Under the pieces are notes generated by a model. The model saw only the letters and a program-made list of their open reading frames with translations, was not told the DNA's origin and did not search any database. A DNA stretch of 56,087 nucleotides from Allobosea sp. TND4EK4 (lineage in GTDB: Bacteria > Pseudomonadota > Alphaproteobacteria > Rhizobiales > Beijerinckiaceae), in contig NZ_FTMO01000020.1 of NCBI RefSeq assembly GCF_900156025.1, positions 1 to 56,087 on the forward strand. Direction: 5' to 3'. The translations under genes were made by a program, and so were the position numbers. Positions 39,238 to 47,417 of this stretch are shown here, piece after piece. Within the stretch, counting starts at the first letter, position 1; every line of letters begins with the position of its first letter.

Positions 39238-40199
39238 CAGCGCGTCTCCTGCGCCTTGCGGCGGGCCAGCCGCTTGAGCAGACCCATGAGACCGTCGGGC
39301 GCGAAGGCGATGGTGGCGACGAGCAGCAGGCCGTAGAGCACGAGGTCGATGCCGGGGATGCCGCCAGCCACGGCCTTGGCGACTTCGCCGAAGACATGCA
39401 GCGCCACGGCGCCCAGCACCGGCCCGAAGGCCGTGCCGATGCCGCCCACGATCGGCGCGATCAGCGCCTCGACCGATATCCAGGCGCCATAGGCGATGCC
39501 GGCATCGAGATAGAGGTAATACTGCACGTAGAGCGCCCCGGCGGCGCCGGTGATCGCCGCCGAGAGCGTGATCGCCTTGAGCTTGACCGAGAGCGTGTCG
39601 ACGCCGAGGGCGCGGGCAGCGTCCTCGTTCTCGCGCACGGCCGTCAGCCAGGCTCCGAAGCGCGAACGCGAGATTGCGATCGTCATCAGCAGGACGAAAC
39701 CGACCAGCGCCACCGCGATCCAGACGAAGGCGCCCCGGCTGGCGAACTGGAAGTTTTCCGGCCGTACGTCGAGCTTCACCAGCGTTCCCGCCGCGCCGCC
39801 GGTGACGGAGGAGGCATTGGCCAGAATGCGGAACACCTCGGCGAAGGCGAGCGTCACCAGCGCGAAATAGGAGCCGCGCAGCCCGGAGCGGAAGCTCAGG
39901 AAGCCGATGATCCAGCCCACCGCGCCGGCCAGCGCGATGCCGCAGGCGAAGGCGGCCCAGGCGTTGACGCCGTAGCGCGTCTGCAGGATCGCCGCAGCAT
40001 AGGCGCCGGTGCCGAAGAAGGCGGCGTGGCCGAAGGAGAACTGGCCGGCGAGCCCGCCGAGCAGATTCCAGCCTTGCGCCGCCAGCGCGATGATCAACGC
40101 GAAGACGACGAAGTTCAGCACCGTGTTCGCCGAGACGGCGAAGGGCACGAGCGCGGCGAGCGCTATCAGGGCCAGAGCAGGGCCATAGGCGCGGATCAT
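39237..40199 (-). CDS. livM: LIV-I type ABC transporter permease LivM-like
   Basis: This 320-residue inner-membrane permease has about nine TM helices. The EAA-like coupling motif region lies around ISRSRFGAWLTAVRENEDAARALGVD (ISRSRFG then VRENEDAARALG), and GAWISVEALIAPIVGGIGT follows. The ATG at 40199 overlaps the stop of livH (ATGA). A longer frame upstream is inside livH and is rejected. Confidence 0.92.
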   Translation of the reverse strand: MIRAYGPALALIALAALVPFAVSANTVLNFVVFALIIALAAQGWNLLGGLAGQFSFGHAAFFGTGAYAAAILQTRYGVNAWAAFACGIALAGAVGWIIGFLSFRSGLRGSYFALVTLAFAEVFRILANASSVTGGAAGTLVKLDVRPENFQFASRGAFVWIAVALVGFVLLMTIAISRSRFGAWLTAVRENEDAARALGVDTLSVKLKAITLSAAITGAAGALYVQYYLYLDAGIAYGAWISVEALIAPIVGGIGTAFGPVLGAVALHVFGEVAKAVAGGIPGIDLVLYGLLLVATIAFAPDGLMGLLKRLARRKAQETR

Positions 40200-41068
40200 G
40201 CGCGGGCTCCGAACAGGCCCGTCGGCTTCACCAGCAGGACGAGGATGAAGATCAGGAAGATGCCGATCTGGCCGAGGCTCTCGCCGAAGAACAGGCCGCA
40301 CAGGCTCTCGACCACGCCGATAAAGAGCGCCCCCAGCAGCGCGCCGGGGATCGAGCCCATGCCGCCGAGCACCACGATCGTGAATGCGACGAGCACGAAG
40401 GCGTTGCCGGCGCGCGGGGTGACGTAGAAGGTCGGCATCAGCAGGCAGGCGGCGATCGCGACGCAGGCTGCGCCCAGCCCGAAGGTGACGGCGTAGATGT
40501 GCGCGACGTCAATGCCGGCGAGCGCGGCGCCGGTCTTCTCCTTCGCGACGGCGCGGATCGCCTTGCCGGTATCGGTTCCGGTCAGCAGCAGCCCGAGCAG
40601 CAGCGCGACCAGCAGCGCCACGCCGAAGGCCGCGACGCGCGGCAGCGCCAGGAAGGTGAAGCCGAGATCGATGGATTCGAAGGCATAGGGCACGTCGATC
40701 GAGCGCGTATCCGAGCGGAAGATCGAGAGCATGGCGTTCTCGATCACGATCGACAGGCCGAGGGTGACCAGCAGGATGTTGCGATCCTCGCCATGGCTCG
40801 CCGGGCCGATGACAAAGCGCTGCACGATATAGCCGAGGCCGAAGAACAGCAGGGTGATCGGCAGCAGCGCGAGATAAGGGTCGATCCCCAGAGTCGCCTG
40901 CGCCACATAGACGGCGAACATCGCCGCCGTCAGCGTCGCGCCATGGGCGAAGTTGATGATGTGCAGCACGCCGTAGACCAGCGTCAGCCCCAGCGCGATC
41001 AGCGCATAGACCGAGCCGGTCATCAGGCCGTTCAGCACGGCAGCGAGGATGATGTCGGGTGCGAACAT
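40196..41068 (-). CDS. livH: LIV-I type ABC transporter permease LivH-like
   Basis: This 290-residue permease has eight or so TM helices. The LivH hallmarks are GLMTGSVYALIALGLTLVYGV near the N-terminus (split here as GLMTGSVYALIALGL and TLVYGV), INFAHGATL, and GKAIRAVAKEKTGAALAGID as the coupling loop. It pairs with LivM to form the channel. A palindromic repeat lies in the 186 bases between it and the binding-protein gene upstream. Confidence 0.92.
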   Translation of the reverse strand: MFAPDIILAAVLNGLMTGSVYALIALGLTLVYGVLHIINFAHGATLTAAMFAVYVAQATLGIDPYLALLPITLLFFGLGYIVQRFVIGPASHGEDRNILLVTLGLSIVIENAMLSIFRSDTRSIDVPYAFESIDLGFTFLALPRVAAFGVALLVALLLGLLLTGTDTGKAIRAVAKEKTGAALAGIDVAHIYAVTFGLGAACVAIAACLLMPTFYVTPRAGNAFVLVAFTIVVLGGMGSIPGALLGALFIGVVESLCGLFFGESLGQIGIFLIFILVLLVKPTGLFGARA

Positions 41069-41078
41069 TCAAGTCCTT

Positions 41079-41232
41079 CCCTTCTCCCCTTGCGGGAGAA
41101 GGTGGCCCGCAGGGCCGGATGAGGGGTCTCGCTACGTTTCCGCTGGAGACGACAGGCTGGCGGACGAGGGTCGGCGCGCCCCCCTCATCCGTCGGCTTCG
41201 CCGAGCCACATTCTCCCGCAAGGGGAGAAGGG
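41079..41232. repeat. imperfect long inverted repeat (REP/RPE-like palindrome)
   Basis: Left arm 41079-41126 (starting CCCTTCTCCCCTTGCGGGAG) and right arm 41181-41232 (ending CTCCCGCAAGGGGAGAAGGG) are near-perfect complements at their outer 22 bases and again near GGATGAGGGG/CCCCTCATCC. Each arm also contains a smaller hairpin. Elements of this form are dispersed in many alphaproteobacterial genomes. Its place between the binding-protein and livH genes could lower expression of the downstream transporter genes or stabilise the upstream messenger. Confidence 0.85.
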
Positions 41233-41254
41233 AGCCGCGGCCGTCATCGACGCC

Positions 41255-42472
41255 TTACGCCGGGCGCGGGAAGACCGGCTTGGCGTCGGCGAAGTCGGAC
41301 GGGAAGATCACCTTGATGTCGTTGCCCTGGACCTGGGTGTTGACCGGTGCGCCGCCCTGGTTCTGGCCATCGACGAATTTGGTCGGGCCATAGGGCATGA
41401 TGTGGCCGGCATAGGTCGAGGCAGCGAGCGCTTCGGTGACCTTGGCCTTGTCGGTCGAGCCCGCCTTCTCGATGGCGTCCGCCAGCAGGCCGACGCAGGA
41501 GTAGTTGAGCGGGATGTTGTAGGTCCAGAACTTGCCGGAGGCCTCGACCTGCTTGCGCAGCGCCTCGGCGACGGGCTTGCGCGGGTCATGCCAGTGGTTG
41601 CAGTCCATCACGAACTGGGCGGCCTCGTTAAATTCCTTGACGAAGCGGTAGTTCGAGGCGGCGCCGTTCAGCACGGCGTAGATGCCCTTCGGCTTGATGC
41701 GCTGCTGCTGCATGGTGCGGGCCAGCAGGGCGAACTCGCCATAATAGCTCGAGGGGATGACGAGGTCGGGGTTCTTCGAGCGGATCTGCAGCGCGATGTT
41801 CGACATGTCGCGCGCCGGAGTCGGGTGGGCGATGGTGTCGAGGATCTCGAAGCCGAGCTTGGGCAGCTCCGCCTGCATCAGCTTGGCGAGACCGGCGCCG
41901 AACAGCCCGTCCTCATGGACAAGCACGACGGTCTTGGCCGGCTTTCCGGCCTCATCGTTCAGCTTGGCGAGGTTGGCGAGCGCGGTCTTGGTGACCATGC
42001 CGAAGCCGGGGCCGAAGCGGAAGGTGTTCTTCAGCCCACGGGTGACGATGGAATCCGCCACGCCGACATCGACGATATAGGGCAGGTCGTAGCGGGCCGC
42101 GGCCTGGCTGGCGGCGAGGCAGATGGGGGAGGCGAAGCCGCCGACGATGCCGACGACGCCCTCGGCCTGCATGCGCTCGACCTCCGCCGTGCCGCCTTCC
42201 GGCGTCGAGCGCGCATCGCCGAACACCATCTCCAGCTTGGCTCCGCCCAGCGACTTGATGCCGCCGGCGTCGTTGATCGCCTTGATCGCCGCCTCGGCGC
42301 CGATCTGGCCCTGCTGCCCGTCATAGGCGAGCGCGCCGGTGACCGGCTGCAGGATGCCGATCTTCACGGTTTTCGTCTGCGCGCGCAGCACGCCCGGCAC
42401 GGCGAGCGCGGCCGTTCCGGCAGCTGTGCCAGCCAGAACGGCGCGGCGGGATACCTCGGTCTTCATGGTCAT
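41255..42472 (-). CDS. ABC transporter substrate-binding protein (LivJ/K type, Peripla_BP_6)
   Basis: This 405-residue exported protein has a Tat-type leader with SRRAVLAGTAAGTAALAVPGVLRAQ, so cleavage is expected after the AQ near residue 28. VKIGILQPVTGALAYDGQQGQIGAEAAI starts the mature fold (read as VKIGILQPVTG then AEAAIKAIND). ATG 42472 has GAGGAG with good spacing. It binds the transporter's ligand in the periplasm. It is expected to serve the livHMGF genes that follow it on the same strand. Confidence 0.9.
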   Translation of the reverse strand: MTMKTEVSRRAVLAGTAAGTAALAVPGVLRAQTKTVKIGILQPVTGALAYDGQQGQIGAEAAIKAINDAGGIKSLGGAKLEMVFGDARSTPEGGTAEVERMQAEGVVGIVGGFASPICLAASQAAARYDLPYIVDVGVADSIVTRGLKNTFRFGPGFGMVTKTALANLAKLNDEAGKPAKTVVLVHEDGLFGAGLAKLMQAELPKLGFEILDTIAHPTPARDMSNIALQIRSKNPDLVIPSSYYGEFALLARTMQQQRIKPKGIYAVLNGAASNYRFVKEFNEAAQFVMDCNHWHDPRKPVAEALRKQVEASGKFWTYNIPLNYSCVGLLADAIEKAGSTDKAKVTEALAASTYAGHIMPYGPTKFVDGQNQGGAPVNTQVQGNDIKVIFPSDFADAKPVFPRPA

Positions 42473-42527
42473 GTCGTTCTCCTCTGTCTCGAAAACCCGG
42501 TCTGGCGCCGGGCTGGTCGCTGGGTCG

Positions 42528-43508
42528 TCAGTCGGCCTTGAGGCCTCGCTCGCGGATGAGGCCACCCCATTTGGTGCGCTCGGCGTGGATGAACCCGTCG
42601 AGCTGCCTTGGCGTCATCGGCACGAATTCCACGCCGAGCGCGGCAAGCTTCGGCTTGACCTCCGCCGTCTGGAAGGAGGCCGTGACGAGCGCGTTGATCC
42701 TGTCGACGATCGGCGCAGGCGTGCCGCGCGGCGCCATCAGCGCGAGGAAGCTCAGCGCCTCGTAGCCCTTCACCGTCTCGGCGATCGCCGGCACGTTCGG
42801 CAGGCTCGAGAGCCTGTCGGCGCTGGTGACGCCCAGCACCTTGACCTTGCCGGATTCCACCTGGGGCAGTGCGGTCTGGAGATTGTCGAACATCAGCTCG
42901 ACCTGACCGCCGAGCAAATCCGTCATCGCCGGGCCTGCGCCGCGATAGGGCACATGGGTGATGTCCACGCCGGCCATTTTCTTGAACAGCTCGGGCGCGA
43001 GATGGCTCGTCGCTCCGGCGCCGGAGCTGGCGTAATTCAGCTTGCCCGGCTTCTGCTTGGCGATCTCGATCAGCTCGGCGACACTCGTCGCCGGGAACGA
43101 GGTCGTCGCGAGCAGAAGGAGGGGGCTGCGGGAGAGCAGGACGACGGGCTCGAATTTGTCCGGATCGTAGAGGAGCTTTTCGCGCAGATACTGGTTGGTG
43201 ACATGCGTCGCCGGCGTGGCGACGAGCAGCGTATGCCCGTCCGGCGCTGCCCGCTCGACCTCGGCGGAGCCGAGTGCGCCCGAGGCGCCAGGCCGGTTCT
43301 CGACGATGAAACGCGGACTGGCACCCTGCGTCAGCGCCTCGGCGGCGAAGCGGCCCATGACGTCGGTGGCGCCCCCCGCCGGGTAGGGCACGACGATGCG
43401 GCCCGTCCGGCTGGGCCAGGCATCCTGCGCGGCGGCGCCTGTCGCGGCCAGGCCTGCAGCGAGGCCGAGCAGGCCGAAGCGACGGCGATCGATCGAGAAT
43501 TCATGCAT
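42528..43508 (-). CDS. TctC/Bug family tricarboxylate-type substrate-binding protein
   Basis: This is a 326-residue periplasmic binding protein with an RRRFGLLG leader and signal cleavage near AAAQDAWP. The family motifs VPYPAGGATDVMGR and VENRPGASGALGS are followed by TVTTP-like ATPATH and the later MFDNLQTALPQV and ETVKGYEA. Bug proteins bind carboxylates and usually feed TctAB, which is absent here. It may therefore be an extracellular sensor or share a permease elsewhere. It ends six bases from gntR. Confidence 0.9.
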   Translation of the reverse strand: MHEFSIDRRRFGLLGLAAGLAATGAAAQDAWPSRTGRIVVPYPAGGATDVMGRFAAEALTQGASPRFIVENRPGASGALGSAEVERAAPDGHTLLVATPATHVTNQYLREKLLYDPDKFEPVVLLSRSPLLLLATTSFPATSVAELIEIAKQKPGKLNYASSGAGATSHLAPELFKKMAGVDITHVPYRGAGPAMTDLLGGQVELMFDNLQTALPQVESGKVKVLGVTSADRLSSLPNVPAIAETVKGYEALSFLALMAPRGTPAPIVDRINALVTASFQTAEVKPKLAALGVEFVPMTPRQLDGFIHAERTKWGGLIRERGLKAD

Positions 43509-43513
43509 GCGCT

Positions 43514-44359
43514 TCAGCCTCCCGCCACGGCCGATGACGGCCAGCCACTCGCCTCGCCATTCTGGTCTGCGCCGCGACTCGGCACCGGCGACCAGCGCCT
43601 CTCGCCGTCTGCGCCAGCGCGATGCAGCTCCATCTGGAAAGAGTAGCGATCTGGCCGGTAGAGCGCGTGCAGATGCTCGACCCCATCGCCATCCGGCCCG
43701 AAGACCACGCGCGTCAGCGAGAGCAGGGGCGAGCCGATTTCCAGCCCGAGAGCCTCGGCGACATCCGGGCTCGCCAATGTCGCGCTGATCGTCTGCGAGG
43801 CGCGCTCGACCGCCGCTCCCGAGCGTTCCAGCAGCGCCAGCAGCGGTACGCTGGCGAGATCGCTCTCGGAATAGGTCAGTCCGATCCGCTCGGGCACATG
43901 GGTGGTGAGATAGGAGAAGGGCTGGCCGTCGATCAGGCGAACGCGCACCGAGCGCTGCGTCCGCTCGCCGGCCGCGAGCCCCAGGGAATGGGCGACCGCT
44001 TCTGGCGGATGGACATAGGAGAAGGAGAGCAGATGAACCCCGGTGCGACGCCCCATCTCGACGAGATGGGTCAGCATGTTCGCGAAGTCGGCGACGATCG
44101 GCTTGGGCGCTTCGGCCTCGCGGACGAAGGTGCCTGCGCCCACGCGCCGGTCGATGAGCCCGTCTGAGGCGAGGCTGTCCAGCGCGCGGCGCACGGTGAC
44201 TCGCGAGACGCCGTGTTCCAGCGCCAGCGCCGGCTCGCTCGCCAGGCGCGAGCCGGGAGCGATCTCGCCGCTGGCGATGCGCTCACGCAGCAGCAGCGCG
44301 AGCCGCCTGGCCTTCAGTGGTTCGAGCGATACGTCCAAGCGCCACCCTTGCCCCGACAT
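43514..44359 (-). CDS. GntR/HutC family transcriptional regulator
   Basis: This is a 281-residue regulator. The N-terminal winged helix (about 14-80) includes SEPALALEHGVSRVTVRRALDSL (the recognition helix, residues near 40-62) and GAGTFV. The C-terminal UTRA ligand domain has SFSYVHPPEAVA, RVRLIDGQPFSYLTTHVP and LLSLTRVVF. HutC-type regulators bind small acids or amines and control catabolic operons. It heads the minus-strand unit and faces leuC across a gap with a palindromic operator. Confidence 0.92.
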   Translation of the reverse strand: MSGQGWRLDVSLEPLKARRLALLLRERIASGEIAPGSRLASEPALALEHGVSRVTVRRALDSLASDGLIDRRVGAGTFVREAEAPKPIVADFANMLTHLVEMGRRTGVHLLSFSYVHPPEAVAHSLGLAAGERTQRSVRVRLIDGQPFSYLTTHVPERIGLTYSESDLASVPLLALLERSGAAVERASQTISATLASPDVAEALGLEIGSPLLSLTRVVFGPDGDGVEHLHALYRPDRYSFQMELHRAGADGERRWSPVPSRGADQNGEASGWPSSAVAGG

Positions 44360-44386
44360 CGATTGATTGCCTGATCGGACAGCTAG

Positions 44387-44431
44387 TTGTCTAGCGTATA
44401 GGACAACCGACTTGCGTCAAGTCGGTTTGTC
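44387..44431. promoter_or_regulatory. palindromic operator between gntR and leuC
   Basis: Two palindromes lie here. AACCGACTTG (44405-44414) and CAAGTCGGTT (44418-44427) are perfect ten-base arms around CGT. TTGTC (44387-44391) and GACAA (44402-44406) are a second, looser pair. Palindromes of this size between divergent genes fit binding of a GntR-family dimer. It covers the gntR promoter and is close to the leuC start, so one protein could control both directions. Confidence 0.7.
44393..44420 (-). promoter_or_regulatory. predicted sigma70-type promoter for gntR
   Basis: On the minus strand TTGACG (44420-44415) and TACGCT (44398-44393) are spaced 16 bases. The -35 box matches consensus at five of six positions; the -10 box is weak. 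Both overlap the palindromic operator, consistent with self-repression. Confidence 0.45.
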
Positions 44432-44460
44432 GCTATGTTTTGCCAAGCGGAGGGCGTGCG

Positions 44461-45897
44461 ATGGTGAGATCGGCAGGCAACGGACAGGCAAGGAGCGGGC
44501 CGCAGACCCTGTTCGACAAGCTCTGGGCCGACCATGTCGTGGCCGAGCGCCCCTCGGGCGATGCGCTGCTCTGGATCGACCGGCACTTCGTGCATGAGGG
44601 CTCGTTCCACGCGTTCAACCAGCTGAAGGCGCGGGGCGGCACCGTGGCCGAGCCCGGCCTGACCTTCGGCGTGGCCGACCACTACGTGCCGACGCGCGAC
44701 CGCGACCATGTCGGCAATCCCGAGATCGCGCGGATGATCGACGATCTCGGCGCCAACACGGCCCGGCATGGCATCGAGCTCTTCGGCATGCATGACCCGC
44801 GTCAGGGCATCGTCCATGTCGTCGGGCCGGAGCAGGGCCTGACCCTGCCGGGGCTGACCATGGTCTGCGGCGACAGCCACACCTCCACCCATGGCGCCTT
44901 CGGCGCCTATGCCTTCGGCATCGGCGCTTCGGAGGTGGCCCATGTGCTGATGACGCAGACGCTCTGGCAGAAGAAGCCCAAGCGCATGCGCATCACCATC
45001 GACGGAACGCCCACCGCCGGCGTTGGCGCCAAGGATTTCATCCTCTCGATCATTGCGGCCATCGGCGCGGACGGGGCGCGCGGCCATGCCGTCGAATATG
45101 CCGGCGCGGCGGTGCGGGCGCTGTCGATGGCCGGGCGCATGACCATGTGCAACATGTCGATCGAAGCCGGCGCCCGCTGCGGCATGATCGCGCCGGACGA
45201 GACGACCTTGCGCTGGATCGAGGGCCGGCCCTTCGCGCCGAAGGGCGCCCTGCTGGAGCAGGCGGCCGAGAGCTGGCGGCGCCTGCCGAGCGACGCGGAC
45301 GCCGCGTTCGACCGCGAGATTTCGCTGGATGCGAGCCGGATCGCCCCGGTGGTGACCTGGGGAACGAGCCCCGAGGATGCACTGCCGATCGATGGCACCG
45401 TGCCCGATCCGTCGCGCGAGGCCGATGAAGGGCGGGCCGCCGCGATCCGCGACGCGCTCGCCTATATGGGCCTCAGCGCCGGGCAGAAACTCTCCGGCAT
45501 CGCGATCGACCGCGTCTTCATCGGCTCCTGCACCAATGCCCGCATCGAGGATCTGCGCGCGGCGGCCAGCGTGCTGGCAGGACGCAAGGCGAAGGTCCCC
45601 GGACTGGTGTCGCCGGGCTCGGCGCAGGTGAAGCGCCAGGCCGAGGAGGAAGGGCTCGACAGCATCTTCCGCGAGGCGGGGCTCGACTGGGTCGAATCCG
45701 GCTGCTCGATGTGCGTCGGCATGAACGGCGACAGCGTGCCGGCCGGCGAGCGCTGCGCCTCCACCACCAACCGGAATTTCCGCGGCCGGCAGGGGCCGGG
45801 CGCGCGCACGCACCTGATGTCGCCCGCCATGGCCGCCGCCGCCGCGGTCGCCGGCAGCCTGGCCGATGTCCGCCCGATGCTGGAGGGACGCTCGTGA
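44461..45897 (+). CDS. leuC: aconitase-family hydratase large subunit, LeuC-like
   Basis: This 478-residue protein has the LeuC layout. QTLFDKLWADHVV is at the start, then VCGDSHTSTHGAFGA, and the [4Fe-4S] ligands Cys357 (SCTNAR), Cys415 and Cys418 (SGCSMCVGMN). The length is typical of isopropylmalate isomerase. ATG 44461 follows GGAGGG. It stands alone in a catabolic island opposite a GntR regulator, so it may hydrate a non-leucine substrate such as an alkylmaleate (dimethylmaleate, citraconate). The stop overlaps the leuD start (GTGA). Confidence 0.9.
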   Translation: MVRSAGNGQARSGPQTLFDKLWADHVVAERPSGDALLWIDRHFVHEGSFHAFNQLKARGGTVAEPGLTFGVADHYVPTRDRDHVGNPEIARMIDDLGANTARHGIELFGMHDPRQGIVHVVGPEQGLTLPGLTMVCGDSHTSTHGAFGAYAFGIGASEVAHVLMTQTLWQKKPKRMRITIDGTPTAGVGAKDFILSIIAAIGADGARGHAVEYAGAAVRALSMAGRMTMCNMSIEAGARCGMIAPDETTLRWIEGRPFAPKGALLEQAAESWRRLPSDADAAFDREISLDASRIAPVVTWGTSPEDALPIDGTVPDPSREADEGRAAAIRDALAYMGLSAGQKLSGIAIDRVFIGSCTNARIEDLRAAASVLAGRKAKVPGLVSPGSAQVKRQAEEEGLDSIFREAGLDWVESGCSMCVGMNGDSVPAGERCASTTNRNFRGRQGPGARTHLMSPAMAAAAAVAGSLADVRPMLEGRS

Positions 45898-46511
45898 AGC
45901 CGCTTGTCCAGGTCGCTGGCCATGCCTGCCCGCTAGGCCTCGCCAGCGTGGATACCGACCAGCTGATCCCCGCCCGCTTCATGAAGCGGCCGCGTTCGGA
46001 GGGCTATGGCGGCTTCCTGCTGCATGACCTTCGCCGGGACGAGGCCGGTGCGGAAAAGCCCGATTTCCCGCTCAACCAGGTTCCCTGGCGCGACGCCCCG
46101 ATTCTGGTGGCGCGACGGAATTTCGGGTCCGGCTCCTCGCGCGAGGCGGCTGTCTATGCCTTGGCCGACCACGGCATCCGCGTCGTCGTCGCTCCGACCT
46201 TCGGCGACATCTTCGCCTCCAATGCCGTCAAGAATGGCCTGCTGCCGGCGGTCATCGGCGAGGCGGAGGCCGAGGAACTGCTCGCGGTCCTGACCGCCAG
46301 GCCCGATTGCCTGATGCTCGTCGACCTGGAAGCCTGCACCCTGTCCTGGGACAACCGCGCCGTGCCCTTCCGGATCGACCCGGTCTGGCGCGAGCAGCTC
46401 CTGAACGGCTGGGACGACATCGATGTCACCCGGTCCTTTTCAGCCGACATCACCCGCTTCAAGGCGGCGACCGGGCAGGCGCGCCCCTGGATATGGCCGG
46501 CGGACGCTTGA
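45894..46511 (+). CDS. leuD: aconitase-family hydratase small subunit, LeuD-like
   Basis: This 205-residue swivel-domain subunit has SVDTDQLIPARFMKRP (with the GTG-started frame KPLVQVAGHACPLGLA before it), FGSGSSREAAVYAL and FGDIFASNAVKNGLLP. It completes the active site of the LeuC-type subunit. The GTG at 45894 overlaps the leuC stop by four bases. It ends 118 bases before tRNA-Gly. No clear rho-independent terminator is seen after it. Confidence 0.9.
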   Translation: MKPLVQVAGHACPLGLASVDTDQLIPARFMKRPRSEGYGGFLLHDLRRDEAGAEKPDFPLNQVPWRDAPILVARRNFGSGSSREAAVYALADHGIRVVVAPTFGDIFASNAVKNGLLPAVIGEAEAEELLAVLTARPDCLMLVDLEACTLSWDNRAVPFRIDPVWREQLLNGWDDIDVTRSFSADITRFKAATGQARPWIWPADA

Positions 46512-46628
46512 GCGGCCGCGCCGGCGCGCTTCGCGGCGAGCCGAACAGCCGCTGAACAGGGTTGGGGAACGCGGGGAGCGCGAGTCTAGCGGCAAGACGC
46601 CATAACAAGCTGAAGCTTCAAGGGAAAT

Positions 46629-46703
46629 TGGAGCGGGCGATCGGGATCGAACCGACGACATTCAGCTTGGGAAGCTGACGTTCTACCACTGAACTACGCC
46701 CGC
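46629..46703 (-). tRNA. tRNA-Gly (anticodon CCC)
   Basis: The minus strand folds as a standard cloverleaf. The acceptor stem is GCGGGCG/CGCCCGC, the D arm is GTTC...GAAC, the anticodon stem is TCAGC/GCTGA with loop TTCCCAA, so the anticodon is CCC, and the T arm contains GTTCGATCC. The encoded CCA end is at 46629-46631. It separates the catabolic island from the accessory region to the right. Confidence 0.96.
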
Positions 46704-46920
46704 AGGCGGCGCCGGATGCGATCTCGCAACGGGCGCAGCGGCATGTTCTTAGCCTCTCGCCGCCGGCCTGTCATCCGGGATTTGGCGGAAACCCCCAGCT
46801 TTGGCCATGGCGGCCCCTCTCGCCTTGCGGTGAGCCATCTGCCAAGGAGGGCGGGTCAGCGGGCGGGTGGTTCGGATGAGCGGAATCGAGCGTTCGAAGC
46901 CGTCTCCGATCCGGAAGATG

Positions 46921-46995
46921 CGGCCGCTGGCCACCCACGCCCGCCTGATCGTCGACACCCGCAACGTCTTCGACAATGCTCTGCGTCTGGACCAA
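46921..46995 (+). pseudogene. possible C-terminal fragment of a wbpA-like dehydrogenase
   Basis: The plus strand encodes RPLATHARLIVDTRNVFDNA. This resembles the final strand of UDP-GlcNAc dehydrogenases (RLVVDTRNA in the intact wbpA at 21928). Only about twenty residues are comparable, so chance cannot be dismissed, though VDTRN after a hydrophobic strand is typical. Nothing upstream restores the rest of the enzyme. Confidence 0.4.
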
Positions 46996-47304
46996 ACACC
47001 GGGCTTGGAACTGAGATTCCGGAAACGCTTTACTTTCAAGGGGACAGGCTGGTGCTGCGAGAGAGGATTGAACTGGCTTAAGGCTGAGTAAAATCAATAG
47101 GTTAGTGGATGTCTTGTAACGATGTGACGACCGAAACAACGAGCCTTGGCATGGTCAGCTGGTAGCAAGAAGGGCGAGGGCATTGTAGCCTGACCCGCCA
47201 GCGGGGAAAGGCGGAGCCGACGAATCTCGCTTCCAATTCGAAGTGAACGTCACGCGGCAATCGCTACTGACCCCACTTTTTCGACAACATGCTGCGGCAG
47301 GGCT

Positions 47305-47328
47305 GAAAGTAAGCGCGTGCTTACTTTC
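47305..47328. promoter_or_regulatory. perfect TetR-type palindrome without a regulator gene nearby
   Basis: GAAAGTAAGC (47305-47314) and GCTTACTTTC (47319-47328) are perfect ten-base arms around GCGT. The form AGTAAGC-n-GCTTACT is common for TetR/AcrR operators. It lies about 90 bases before the small gene at 47418. No TetR gene is in the window. Confidence 0.55.
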
Positions 47329-47417
47329 TTCTATTATGAGCTTTGCCCGACAGCGTCCTCCCGACTTCCAATTCAAGCTGCTCTATGATCGAAAAGACCA
47401 TCAGAGGGAGATCACCC

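Larger units (their letters stand above)
46704..47417. other. 714-base segment of fragments after tRNA-Gly
   Basis: No intact gene is visible. It contains a short plus-strand peptide like the C-terminus of WbpA (46921-46995), a stretch at 47160-47280 that I could not assign (it may be the outer end of an old insertion sequence, unproven), and the palindrome at 47305-47328. The end of the segment supplies the ribosome site of the small gene at 47418. Confidence 0.55.

Noticed and set aside
44461..46511. LeuC/LeuD as the leucine biosynthesis isomerase
   Set aside because: Not excluded, but no leuA or leuB is nearby and the genes face a GntR regulator in a degradative cluster, so this is not the preferred reading.
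47155..47376. Minus-strand frame of 73 residues that vaguely suggested an insertion-sequence end
   Set aside because: No transposase motif or terminal repeat could be shown.
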